Assembly (NCBI GenBank): GCA_018806915.1
Contig: JAGKQI010000062.1
Coordinates: 124,001 to 188,000 of the forward strand
Origin: Phytophthora colocasiae
Taxonomy: Eukaryota > Oomycota > Peronosporomycetes > Peronosporales > Peronosporaceae
Reading direction: 5' to 3'
Length of the DNA: 64,000 nt
Shown here piece after piece: positions 30,101-37,819 of the stretch. A program made the position numbers and the translations under genes. Each line of letters begins with the position of its first letter. Positions within the stretch are counted from its first letter, which is position 1. The notes beneath the pieces were generated by a model. That model made no database searches, was not told the DNA's origin, and saw nothing but the letters and a program-made list of their open reading frames with translations.

Positions 30101-30887
30101 GATCTTCCTGCTCCATCTCGCCAATGTCAAGCTTCTCTTCGTCCGTCAAGGGCTCAGCATCTTCCTTCTTCAGCTTATTAACCCAAGCCGCCACTCTTTC
30201 TCTTTCCAGTTCTCCATTCACTGACAGCAGCTCCATGTCTTCTTTCACGGGTATCCATGTGCCCAACGCTTCTCGAGCAGGTAACTTCTCTCGTCTGCCT
30301 TCCACATTCAGTACTTGCGCTCTCACCGTTCCATTTCGTACGATATCCACTGTCGGTGCTAGTAGCAGGTGTCGCTTTGAGCACGGCTTCGGCATAAAGA
30401 TTCCAGTGGTTCCATCTTCAGCATCAACATGCAGCTTCACAATGTTGTACGTGTTCGTCCTCAGCTTCCGAGTTTTTGCCAAACGCACCACGGCCCTCCT
30501 TGGTTGATCCAGCTGCGGCAACGTCGACACGCCATGACACGTGAACGGTAGGATAACTTTCTGGCCTTGCACATCAATGTACTTCAGCTCTCGAGTGCCA
30601 AAATCCATCTTAATCTTGTGCTTCACCATCCAGTCCTCGCCAACCAACAGTTCATCGCCTTGACCTTCCACCAACAAGGCGTCGATCGTAATGCGCTGCT
30701 GATATCGCGTCGTTCCCAAGAATCTCCATACGCCTAGCACTCGACTAGTTCCTCCGCCGAATCCTTCCACTAGGTCCACTGGCGCATTACGCGTGAGGCA
30801 GCGTCCGTACTTTCGTAGTTCTTCTCCAGCGACACTGTACTGGGCACAGCTATCCAATCGAACCTCTTGCACATGCTTCTTCGTCAA
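26718..30887 (-). CDS. gypsy-1 pol: protease, reverse transcriptase, RNase H, integrase
   Basis: An open frame of 1389 codons. There is no ATG at the start: the frame opens in the -1 phase relative to the preceding ORF, with about a 30-nt overlap, so expression by frameshifting or reinitiation is likely. The protease motif near the start is LDSCAQYSVAG, with cysteine where DSG or DTG is usual. The reverse transcriptase shows KKDGSVRFCIDYRALN, FSSLDLHSGYWQL and the YLDD box (LVYLDDVIIF). RNase H follows with LTTDASKTGLGAVL, ELECLAVVWA and ITDHVALKWL. The integrase has an HHCC finger (GHLCGSQTLERLRRLYWW...CQDCGSRK) and a D-D-E core (WAIDVAGP, MMDGAREFG, LVERFHRTWKD). A GPY/F-like tail (KFGHRWRGPAKIL) and a long acidic end follow. 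Domain order RT-RH-IN makes this Ty3/gypsy. Confidence 0.92.
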   Translation of the reverse strand: MTKKHVQEVRLDSCAQYSVAGEELRKYGRCLTRNAPVDLVEGFGGGTSRVLGVWRFLGTTRYQQRITIDALLVEGQGDELLVGEDWMVKHKIKMDFGTRELKYIDVQGQKVILPFTCHGVSTLPQLDQPRRAVVRLAKTRKLRTNTYNIVKLHVDAEDGTTGIFMPKPCSKRHLLLAPTVDIVRNGTVRAQVLNVEGRREKLPAREALGTWIPVKEDMELLSVNGELERERVAAWVNKLKKEDAEPLTDEEKLDIGEMEQEDRDLVIALLRQYSGIVEKKTGCPPLAKVNVEHHINTGDAAPIMLRRRRHAVAENALIDKEVDDMLKQGVIEPGQGAWGFPVVIVRKKDGSVRFCIDYRALNAVTLKDVYPLPRVDETLEALHGSQRFSSLDLHSGYWQLGVAAGDKPKTAFTTRRGLFQFTRMPFGLCNAPSTFQRLMDCVLRGLTWVCCLVYLDDVIIFTKGSVAQHVVELAIVLERLSEAGLSLKASKCSFATTRMEYLGHDLTPEGIKPTERLVRAIVDFPTPTDDAQVRRFVALAGYYRRFVPEFGTRMAPLTSLLRKSTKWEWGAAQEEAFAWAKAWLSTKPVLIYPDYRLPFKLTTDASKTGLGAVLSQDQGRGDQPVAYASKVNNPTVAKYSISELECLAVVWAVRLFRPHLYGRHFTIITDHVALKWLMTAKEPAGRLHRWALTLPEYDFTIEYRPGRENHVADALSRGPATADEEEKEADTSDDVAIGPAEPKNNADNNSGDAETIVDHAAEAVIRVAQVQRVEAAKLGIVQFTDEDVKREQSTSNMVQRLKLKGSYRGKRVYEDDDGLVKVDIGDGESRMILPVVYWALAYKEAHDSIWAGHLCGSQTLERLRRLYWWPKMAEAVQQWISACQDCGSRKARPKTVVPPLRSVRTGAVGDRWAIDVAGPLPETEAGNRYVIAAVEYTTRYAVAAAVPDHTAKAIARFLMEKVILVFGPMREIMMDGAREFGSRMIAELLGLLQTKLSTPVPYRPNLLGLVERFHRTWKDMISLYVSEQQDDWDDFLPCALYAYNSAKHATHGYQPNELMMGRKLRMPAELLRRSRLECPHSTLDDYHEVLMQDLKKAQELAAVALQKEQARQAMYYNQRNVRQRSEFRIGQLVWIYRPARGPGITKFGHRWRGPAKILEAAGYDNYRVEMLESGQELVTHCSFLISYYYPTHLLDAMAEDISADLREEAVAAADIDSEDEESATEENPQKRARNTDAGNALLADGSIAASTLANLEAEMQKSETDEPEDYHVDATEGFDTTAAIAADSERGNVATAEDDRRKSNGGRKRKQRAHSSSSRDNIAGRTRSRMRGGVPRNAEAEFDVGVRAEQADLEDSVRGVAGSDLGTERRDTAETDGEKRARATDGRSH

Positions 30888-31960
30888 CGCGAGTAACGCG
30901 GTCGGTAAACAGCTCGGGCACTACTTCCAACTGCTCGTAGTTGCGCTACCCGAAGGTGGTGTCCGCCATCATCTTTCCGCAATTCCACGTCTCCGTAGCA
31001 TCCTTGCTGCTCGTATTGGTAAGTTTTGGCCTTCCTACGCCGTGGAGTTCTCTTCTTTGGTCGTTCTGCCGCTTGCTCATTGACTGCTGCTTGCTGTTGA
31101 CCCTGCTTCTGCTGCAATCGCCATACACGCTTCGCCGCTCGGAATCGTTTAGCTGCCTGGACTGCCTTCCGCCTCTCTGCTCGTATTTCTGCTAATGAGC
31201 CGGTTTCAGTCAACTCACTAGGGGCTTCACGTTCATACCGCGCCACTTCCTTCAGCCACTCGTCCTCGCTTATTTGCTTCGGCGACTTCGGTTGTGTACC
31301 CGCTGCATTTCCATCCGCTGTAGCCACTTGTTTACTGCCGCGTCCATGGATTGCCAATTGTGCTTCAACCTCCTGCTTCCGTACAACTGCTGCTGCTTTC
31401 TGCGCTTCTCGTCGCTGCCGCCGTCTGATTCGCAGGTCATCAATTTCTCTGAGCTCATCGATCTTCTGCCGTACGGCTACTCGTAGGACTTTTGCTCGGT
31501 CTTCACGTTTTATACGGAATTCAGCCGTCAGAATGGCACGAGCTGCTGCTACTTCCTGCTCGGCACGTCGGCGTCTTCTTCTTGCTGCGATTGTCTTGCC
31601 GCTGCTTAATGGCACTGCTTCCTTCACCACCCGTTCCGGAACATTCGCTGCTGCTAGTACTTCTGCTTCATCATTGTCTTCTGCTTCCTTCCTCACCCGT
31701 TCCTCAACTGCTCCTGCTGCTTCCTCACCGGTTACTTCACTGGGCTCGCTGCTCTTCCCCCAGTTTTGGCTATCCGTTCCGCCGCTCTTCCCCTTGGAGC
31801 GTCCATCGGTCCCGACAGCATCGCCGCAGATACCCTTCCAGCCATCACGACGCTTCCTTCTCTTTCGTCGTCGCTTGGTAGCCCGGGTGTTTCCACTGGT
31901 CGGCTCTACGTCGTTCTCCTTGTCGCTACCGTTGGGGTACTCAATTCTGGCAGACAGCAA
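30884..31960 (-). CDS. gypsy-1 ORF2: basic, coiled-coil protein between gag and pol
   Basis: A 358-codon frame, extremely rich in R, K, E and A (ATKRRRKRRKRRDGW, ARRRRRRAEQEVAAARAIL, RRRQRREAQKAAAVVRKQE). It has long predicted helices and no recognised domain. It opens in the -1 frame relative to gag, without its own ATG, and is open back into gag. A GGGAAAC slippery heptamer lies just before the gag stop. It ends (TGA at 30,884-30,886) overlapping pol. It could be a nucleic-acid-binding linker made as a gag extension. A comparable basic ORF follows gag in the gag-only element at 37,820-38,746. Confidence 0.6.
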   Translation of the reverse strand: MLSARIEYPNGSDKENDVEPTSGNTRATKRRRKRRKRRDGWKGICGDAVGTDGRSKGKSGGTDSQNWGKSSEPSEVTGEEAAGAVEERVRKEAEDNDEAEVLAAANVPERVVKEAVPLSSGKTIAARRRRRRAEQEVAAARAILTAEFRIKREDRAKVLRVAVRQKIDELREIDDLRIRRRQRREAQKAAAVVRKQEVEAQLAIHGRGSKQVATADGNAAGTQPKSPKQISEDEWLKEVARYEREAPSELTETGSLAEIRAERRKAVQAAKRFRAAKRVWRLQQKQGQQQAAVNEQAAERPKKRTPRRRKAKTYQYEQQGCYGDVELRKDDGGHHLRVAQLRAVGSSARAVYRPRYSR

Positions 31961-31971
31961 AGCCCCCGCCT

Positions 31972-33849
31972 CTACTGTCGCTTGGCGTTTCCCTGCTCCG
32001 CCGTTGCAGTTCCAGCACCGCTCGAAGAAGCTCCTCCTGCTGCTGTCGCAGGGGCTGCCTGGGTACGAGCTGCCTGTGCTTGCTGTTGCCGTGGGTCGGG
32101 TACTCCGTCAAACGCTGCTGCTCGGCTTTTGCATTCTCGCCACCAGTGACCAGCTTCGTTGCAGTAACTGCACCGTGAATTCGCCTTCTGCTCCATTATG
32201 GAAGGTCGGTCAGCCGGAGGCCCGTAATGTCCAGGTCCACCTCGACCACCGCCTCCATAACCACGTCCGCCTCGATATCCTCGTCCGCCACTTCCTCTTC
32301 CGCCATATCCTCGGCCGCCATTATATCCGCCTCCGCCACTCTGCTCTTGCCATCCATGCTCTCGTGCTGCGGCTGCTTGCTGCTGCTGCTCATCGGCTCG
32401 TTTGATTTCGTCATACGCCTCGGCTTTAACTTCAAGGACCTTCGCCTTCGTTGCTTTAGCTGCCTGCTTCGTCTCTTGGGCATCACTACGGACTAGTCCA
32501 GCCGTCATGATCAATGCCTGCAGTGCTGCGATAGATAGAGGATCCTTCTTCGCCGTCTTGCTCCAACTGCTTACAGCGTTGCCCTTCATATCGAACTTCG
32601 GCGGGGACTCATCACCTCCAAAGCCAAGTCCCATCTTACTCCAGTCCAACTGATCAACAGGGTTCGCCGCTGACTTCTTCCGGGGAGGTTGGACGTCTTC
32701 CTCGCCGACAACTAGACCTTGCTCATCCCGATATCGTCGTTTAGCAACTCGCCAGTCAGTGACACGGAAACCTTCGCCGTATTCGCCGCACGTATCCTCA
32801 GCATACTGTACTGCATCTTCTAGCGTCTTTGGGTCGTGCCCCTTTACTTGCATCGCAGCCGTCTGATTGTTGATGCCGTTCACGAACGCTTCGACGTACA
32901 CTTCTGCGGGAACTTGATGACCGAAACCAATGTCCGTGAGAACACCAGCGTAGTCGCTCAACCGCTCGCCTGGCTTCTGCACTCTCGATGCTAGTCGCTG
33001 CTGCACTTTGAAGACGTTGTCCCTCCTTCCGTACTTCTTTCGCAGTTTCCGAACCAGGAAGTCCAGTGTCTTGTCCTCTCTGCGCATGTTCGACGTCAGC
33101 GTCGTGAGCCAAGTGCTTGCCCGATCCTTCAAGTGTGCCGTCACGCCGTAGTAAAGTTCTTCAGCCGTCCATGTATCTCCGCCCAATCCAGCCTGCCTCT
33201 CTACTTCTTGGGGAATCGTCGCCAGCCATGCCTCCACGGATTCGTCCGCAGTACCACGGAAGTCTTCCAGGTGCAAAGCCTTCATCTTCATCCTTGGCGC
33301 TGGGGTCGCAGGCGCATTCACAATGACCGGTGCCGGTGCTGCCGCAGGAGCTGCTGCCGGCGGTTGAATCAAGAAACGCTTCATCATCGACCTCTGCTGC
33401 CCAGGCGTCAAGTGATCCCACCAATCCATAGACTCCAACTCATCGTCCTGCATCTGATTGTTTTGTGCGGGCGCTTGTGGTGCCGCGGGTGCTAACACAG
33501 GTCTTCCAGGACGCGGTGGTACGCCACCTCCAGCTGGTTGTTGCGGAGCAGGTTGTTGCCCTACTGCCTGCTGGTTGTCCTGAGCCTGCTGAGTTCCACC
33601 ATCTCTTCTTCGTCCTCCGGCCCGGGCTTGGTCATCGCTGTCACTGTCACCAGCAGGATTCCCATGCCTCAGTGCCGCTGCCACGACACCACTGCTCACC
33701 CTCACCCCATCATCATCCGAACTTCCGTCATTAGCTGCCATCTGCATACGGGTTCTCGGCGGCCTCGCTCGTTTTGGGGTTGCCGTTCTGGCTCTAGGCG
33801 TTGTCGGTTTCGGCGTACTACGACCGGGTGAGGATCGCGTTCCAACCAT
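31972..33849 (-). CDS. gypsy-1 gag
   Basis: A 625-residue capsid protein starting from an ATG at 33849. The N-terminus is basic and proline-rich. The retrotransposon gag domain spans about residues 190-380 (ALHLEDFRGTADESVEAWLATIPQEV, RASTWLTTLTSN, KVQQRLASRVQKPGERLSDYAGVL, VYVEAFVNGINNQTAAMQVKG) and ends with CGEYGEGF. A long RGG/GGY-type glycine-arginine stretch follows (residues about 520-560). A CCHC-type zinc knuckle, CSYCNEAGHWWREC, is near the C-terminus. The stop at 31,972-31,974 is preceded by a GGGAAAC heptamer. Confidence 0.9.
   Translation of the reverse strand: MVGTRSSPGRSTPKPTTPRARTATPKRARPPRTRMQMAANDGSSDDDGVRVSSGVVAAALRHGNPAGDSDSDDQARAGGRRRDGGTQQAQDNQQAVGQQPAPQQPAGGGVPPRPGRPVLAPAAPQAPAQNNQMQDDELESMDWWDHLTPGQQRSMMKRFLIQPPAAAPAAAPAPVIVNAPATPAPRMKMKALHLEDFRGTADESVEAWLATIPQEVERQAGLGGDTWTAEELYYGVTAHLKDRASTWLTTLTSNMRREDKTLDFLVRKLRKKYGRRDNVFKVQQRLASRVQKPGERLSDYAGVLTDIGFGHQVPAEVYVEAFVNGINNQTAAMQVKGHDPKTLEDAVQYAEDTCGEYGEGFRVTDWRVAKRRYRDEQGLVVGEEDVQPPRKKSAANPVDQLDWSKMGLGFGGDESPPKFDMKGNAVSSWSKTAKKDPLSIAALQALIMTAGLVRSDAQETKQAAKATKAKVLEVKAEAYDEIKRADEQQQQAAAAREHGWQEQSGGGGYNGGRGYGGRGSGGRGYRGGRGYGGGGRGGPGHYGPPADRPSIMEQKANSRCSYCNEAGHWWRECKSRAAAFDGVPDPRQQQAQAARTQAAPATAAGGASSSGAGTATAEQGNAKRQ
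31987..31993 (-). promoter_or_regulatory. Predicted -1 ribosomal frameshift site (GGGAAAC) at the end of gag
   Basis: On the minus strand the gag codons run CAG GGA AAC GCC AAG CGA CAG TAG. The heptamer G GGA AAC is in the correct phase for a tandem -1 slip, and GGGAAAC is a known retroviral slippery sequence. After slippage the frame stays open into ORF2. Seven nt downstream, GACAG can pair with CTGTC across 16 nt, a modest stem. The fit of heptamer, phase and open frame is good, but the stem is weak. Confidence 0.6.
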
Positions 33850-34168
33850 CTCTTTTTCTGCTTCTGCTTTGTGCTGCTTCTGCTTCTGCTTAGTTCTGCC
33901 GCTTCGGCTTTAGCTCTGCTGCTTCGGCTTTAGTTCTGTTGCTTCGGCTTTAGTTCTGTTGCTTCGGCTTTAGTTCTGCTTCCGCTGCCGCCAACTACCG
34001 TCTCTTTCCTCTGCCAAACACCGTCCCTCTTCCTCTGCCAAACACCGTCTCTCTTCTGCTTCTAGGATTCGTGCCTCAGGGCCAAGCCTCGTGAAGATTC
34101 CTGACCAGGACCAACTGCGTTGGAAAGCCCGGAACCAACCGTGTTAGAAGGCCCCTGTATGACCACCA
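33850..34168 (-). repeat. gypsy-1 5' leader with 20-nt tandem repeats and primer binding site
   Basis: Between gag and the 5' LTR, a 20-nt unit (GCTTCGGCTTTAGTTCTGTT on the plus strand) is repeated about four to five times around 33,890-33,980, next to shorter CTTCTG runs. Two copies of a CTCTTCCTCTGCC-like unit follow near 34,000-34,050. Reading inward from the LTR on the minus strand, the first bases are TGGTGGTCAT. The gag-only element has the same ten bases at its LTR edge, so this is probably the primer binding site, although I cannot name the tRNA. Confidence 0.65.
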
Positions 34169-34884
34169 AGTAAGCTTTGTCTTCTACTAGCGCTGTAGTT
34201 CGTCACGACCACACCCACAACCACGAGCTTCACCCCGATCAAAGGTGTCACTCGAGGAGCTTAACTCCAACAGACCCCTAACAATGCACTTAATATCGAA
34301 TATACAGTAGCCTGCAGGAGATAATTCTCACGTCTGAGTGCGGCAATGAAGAGAAACGTCAGGATCTTTGCCAAACCCGGGCTCTAGAGGGCTGCTGATA
34401 CCTCTGTCTCGATGTGGGCTGCTGATACCACGAGCCAGGGTCCTACGGGGCTGCTGATACCCGTGTCCTGTCACACCCGACGCAACTCCTGAACTACAAC
34501 ACTAACCAACCGCCAATACACCCCTTCCACTTAGTTTATTCGCGGCCCAGTACCAACACCGGCACTTAGCACTGCTCGACCGATAGCTCTGCCAGCTACT
34601 CGGCAAATCTCAAACTGACCTCTACTGCTACCGCCTCGCACCCACCATGGCGTCCTGCCAGCCGTCCACTGTGTACCCAGCGAATCTCTGCGGCTCTTCA
34701 AGTACCACGATCTTCGGCCGAAGAGTCGTGAACCTGGATTCTTCGTCAGCGGGTCTCATTCTTCAACCCGGCCCGCTCGTCGTGTCTTCTTCTTCTGCTT
34801 GCCTTCAGTCTGCCATCCGCTCCTCCGTCATATGCCGCTCGTCGTCTGCTACTCGTCTGCCAAAGAAATGTCGTCATCCTTACT
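34169..34884 (-). repeat. 5' LTR of gypsy-1
   Basis: 716 bp, nearly identical to the LTR at 25,433-26,150. Its plus-strand open frame (ATG at 34,647) reads out of the LTR directly into the 3' part of H4 in frame. Confidence 0.92.
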
Positions 34885-35234
34885 GTAACCACACAACGGA
34901 AAGACTGGATGCAGCTTATACTGCAGCACAAGAGGTTTATCAGGAGAATGTACATGCAGTCATGTGCAGTAAATGGTATTCTGGGATAGTATCCAAGTAC
35001 CAGGTGGAGTTCTGGGCTATGGGGACGATGGTTCCTCATAAATCGCGGAAGAATGATGGTATGGTGGAGTTTCAGAGCTGTGCAGTGGGTCTATTGGAAG
35101 AAGAATTTGGTGATTCCTGGAAATCGAAATTTTACAGGACCAGGATGAACCATTACGATATGGAATTTTTATCTGGTGATGCACTGCTTAATGGGGAGAA
35201 GATGCCTGTCAAGTGATTTGAATGTCTGTTGTAG
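34885..35234 (+). pseudogene. H4 (3' part) with premature stop
   Basis: After the GTAA duplication the H4 frame resumes (ERLDAAYTAAQEVYQENV, NDGMVEFQSCAVG, MNHYDMEFLSGDALL). It keeps the acid and histidine motifs. At 35,214-35,216 the conserved tryptophan codon in the terminal KWFECLL motif is TGA, so the last six residues are lost. The normal stop lies 18 nt further on. The stop is independent of the gypsy insertion. It sits next to the 3' end of H5, which points the other way. Confidence 0.85.
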
Positions 35235-35293
35235 GATAATCATAACCAAAATATAGAACCATTTTTAGGATATTTTTCGGATTTATTTTACCA

Positions 35294-35886
35294 CTAAAGC
35301 AAGCACTCGAACCACTTGATCGGCATCTTCTTCTTGTCCAGAAGTGCATCACCATACAGAAACTCACTGTCATAATGATTCAGCTTCGTCTTGTAAAATT
35401 TGGATTCCCACGTATCTCCAAATTTCGATTCGGGAATTCCAGCAGCACAACTCGCAAATTCCACCATACCATCGTTCTGATCCGATTCATAAGGAACCAC
35501 GTTTCCAAGTACCCAAAACTCGGCTTGATATTTCGATGGTAGACCGGAAAACCCTTCACTACACATCAAAGCCGATACATTCTTAGTGTAAGCTTCTTGA
35601 GCGGCAGTGTAAGCTTGATTTAACTCCTCGGAACTGTAGTTACCATTCTGTGCCGGTAAAGACTGTAAAGCCACAGTTGGCGGACACCTTCCAGTGATAT
35701 TTGCAACTTTTTCCAATAGAAAATTCGTCTCTCCAGCACACGTTTCTTGAACAAAATCTGACGCTCGACTTCCCTGCATTGGTCCAGCCATTCCCACCCA
35801 CGTGGAACTGGAGTCCAATTGACACTTTCCGGTGGCAATAGCGCCTGCTACCATGAGATTTCCCATAGAATGAGTGATGATGATTG
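35294..35886 (-). pseudogene. H5 (3' part): C-terminal half of a lipase-like hydrolase
   Basis: Reading leftwards from the LTR edge at 35,886, the frame encodes TIIITHSMGNLMVAG, SSTWVGMAGPMQGS, ITGRCPP, NDGMVEFASCAAG, LNHYDSEFLYGDALL and the terminal KWFECLL. It includes the nucleophile serine, acid and histidine motifs. It continues the frame that ends at 47,542, across 11.65 kb of nested transposons. The ATTG at 35,883-35,886 is one copy of the target duplication. Confidence 0.88.
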
Positions 35887-36877
35887 TGTCGGCTACTTCT
35901 CTTAAACGCCGCTGTAATCCAACTAGAGGGAGCGTGTGGGTCACACGAGCAGGAGCTAGAAGTCGTCTGTCACCAGTAAAACTAGGTGGACCAACCGGTT
36001 GCTGAAATCCAGCAGAGACAGCTTAGGGAGGGGACATTAGCAGCAACTACCAACCTCGGGTAGGTTGACAGTCTGTCCTCACGCTTGCCCGAACATGTAA
36101 CATGCAAATATACGTAAACTGAGACTCTCATGATACGTCTTCACCTTCCACGTTCCAGACTCAGTTCATACGGCCAAGACGCCATCAGTAGGCACCGTAG
36201 CCACCCGGTCGCTAACCGAGATCCCAGCCCTCTACACAGACTCCTTCATGATTGCCACCTCAGAACCCTGTGCCTCACCTCACTAATGACTCGATACGCC
36301 TCCGCCGACCAGTACGTCGCAGAACGAAGCCACGTACGAAACCTCTGAATGCTGTTGGGTGAAGCCGACCCCTTGGTCGCAGTACTCCACGCGTCGTGTT
36401 TAGCTGCTTAACTCTTCTCAACCGAGCAGAATCGCAACTGGGAGGTGTGGCGGCTGACCGCACACCCAGAGCTCCCCTAGCTACCGTCGCCCTTCTAGAC
36501 TACACCTAAACTAACTATACTGGTCGCCACCGTCAGGATCTTCCTTCGGCGACGCTCTGCAAGCTTTCTCCGCCGTTCACTGTCTTCTATCTGCGTCGTT
36601 CGCCTTGGTCGTATACTTATCTCCATCGTAACTGCTCCGTGTCATCCCTCCTGTAGCGATCTTCTCATGTAGCCGTCGTCCTGCAACTTCAACGTCTCCG
36701 CCAATGTCTTGTGTCTGTAGCCCTGCTCGTCACCGTCCTGCACTCCGTTGATCCCGATTGACTTGTCGTCCACTTTCAACTGTCTTCGTTGTCACCAGTG
36801 AGATCAATTGTCACTGCGACGCGGGATTCTTCTGACATTGCTTGTGTTCCAGGTGCGTGGAGCACTACCTGTCCACA
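35887..36877 (-). repeat. 3' LTR of the gag-only element
   Basis: 991 bp with TGT...ACA ends. A G-rich tract on the minus strand (GGCGGGGGATGGCG) just inside it is the likely polypurine tract. Short open frames inside the LTR are repeated in the other LTR and are not genes. Confidence 0.88.
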
Positions 36878-37451
36878 CGCCATCCCCCGCCAGAAGGTCG
36901 TCCTCGACCTTTCCTTCGTCGAGTAATTGCTCAAACTGTTGTGCCGTAAGCCATGCTGCCACCACTGGTCCTCCTGGCCGGTCTCGATACAGCACCCTGT
37001 GCTGTGTTTCATATCGCCCTGCCTTGTTTCGAACTTTCCGTTGTCCTTGTTCACGAACACTGCCTCCTGTGGCTTCTGACATGATGACCTTGACTGATGT
37101 TGGCCACCGTGACTGTCCTCGCCCTCGTAAAGCTTGTGCCGTGCCGTCTCTGCGTCGGAGTCCGTAGTTTCCAAGTCCACCGTTTCCAGTAGTCTGACCT
37201 TTGGCGTTTCCTTCACGTGTTTCGTTTGGATCGCTTGTTGTTGTTCCGGTGCTGCTGCCAACGTCCTGTGCTGTTTTCTTGGTCGTCGTAACGCTTGGAA
37301 CCCCGCGATCTGTAGTTGTATCCACCGTTTTGGCTGTTGACGTCGTCTGCTGGTCACGTAAAGTACTCCGTCGCGCTGCTCGCGCTTCCCGTGCCTCTGT
37401 TGCTTCTCGCCGTTTCGTTTCTGATCGTCCAGCTTCGTCCGTTCTTGGCAA
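36804..37451 (-). CDS. Gag-only element 3' ORF with a module shared with gypsy-1
   Basis: A 215-codon frame overlapping another open frame (36,776-37,519). I favour this one because its C-terminal part, AGRYETQHRVLYRDRPGG...AAWLTAQQFEQLLDEGKV, resembles the 3' end of gypsy-1 (RTRTGRYVLEFEVE...WINQRDFEQLWSDGRM). The first half is low-complexity, rich in T, R, E and A. It extends into the LTR. The start is not an ATG, so the true beginning is uncertain; it may join the fragments at 37,550-37,823, which carry a cysteine motif (CYCEVTGYQWRRC). Function unknown. Confidence 0.45.
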   Translation of the reverse strand: MPRTDEAGRSETKRREATEAREARAARRSTLRDQQTTSTAKTVDTTTDRGVPSVTTTKKTAQDVGSSTGTTTSDPNETREGNAKGQTTGNGGLGNYGLRRRDGTAQALRGRGQSRWPTSVKVIMSEATGGSVREQGQRKVRNKAGRYETQHRVLYRDRPGGPVVAAWLTAQQFEQLLDEGKVEDDLLAGDGVWTGSAPRTWNTSNVRRIPRRSDN

Positions 37452-37819
37452 CTCACTTCACCTTTGTTCCGCAGTACGTTTCCGTCGCACCTGTACGTCT
37501 GGTGTCCGTGCTGTGCCAACTGTCTCGTACGTTTCAGGTAACTTCCGGGTCAACGCTTCTCGGCTAGTGTCCGTAGCTCCACCGTCTGAGTTCTTGTTAG
37601 TCCTGTGGCTGAGTTTGTCGGTGCCGGTGCCTCAGTTATTCTTGGCCCCGTCGTTCCAGCAACGTCGCCACTGGTAACCCGTGACCTCGCAGTAACATCC
37701 GGGTCTGTGATCACTGTAACCATAGTACGTGTTTTCAGGGTACTGTGACCGTTCATCGCGCTGCCTAAGCTGCCGCCGTTCCTTGCCTGCGCTTTCAGTA
37801 CACGTTTCTGGTACCGTCG

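Larger units (their letters stand above)
25433..34884 (-). mobile_element. Ty3/gypsy LTR retrotransposon (gypsy-1), recent insertion into H4
   Basis: A 9.45 kb element on the minus strand. Its two LTRs (25433-26150 and 34169-34884) differ by one substitution and one 2-bp gap in about 717 bp, as far as I can read. The 4-bp duplication GTAA flanks it (25429-25432 and 34885-34888). LTR termini are AGTAAG...CTTACT rather than TG...CA. In order it carries gag, a basic second ORF, pol (protease, reverse transcriptase, RNase H, integrase, so gypsy order), and a 3' ORF. A purine-rich tract (AAGGGGAAGAG) abuts the 3' LTR. TGGTGGTCAT, a likely primer binding site, follows the 5' LTR. Confidence 0.93.

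Noticed and set aside
34150..34168. Assigning a specific tRNA to the shared TGGTGGTCAT primer site
   Set aside because: I could not match it to a tRNA 3' end from memory with confidence. A search against the organism's tRNAs is needed.
13317..35216. Hydrolase family as GPI inositol deacylase (PGAP1-like)
   Set aside because: The HSMG serine motif is compatible, but these proteins have signal peptides and many cysteines, no transmembrane segments beyond the signal, and lipase-like NDG/NHxD motifs.
36130..36348. Small open frame repeated at 46,815-47,012
   Set aside because: Both copies are parts of the gag-only element LTRs. There is no protein signature.
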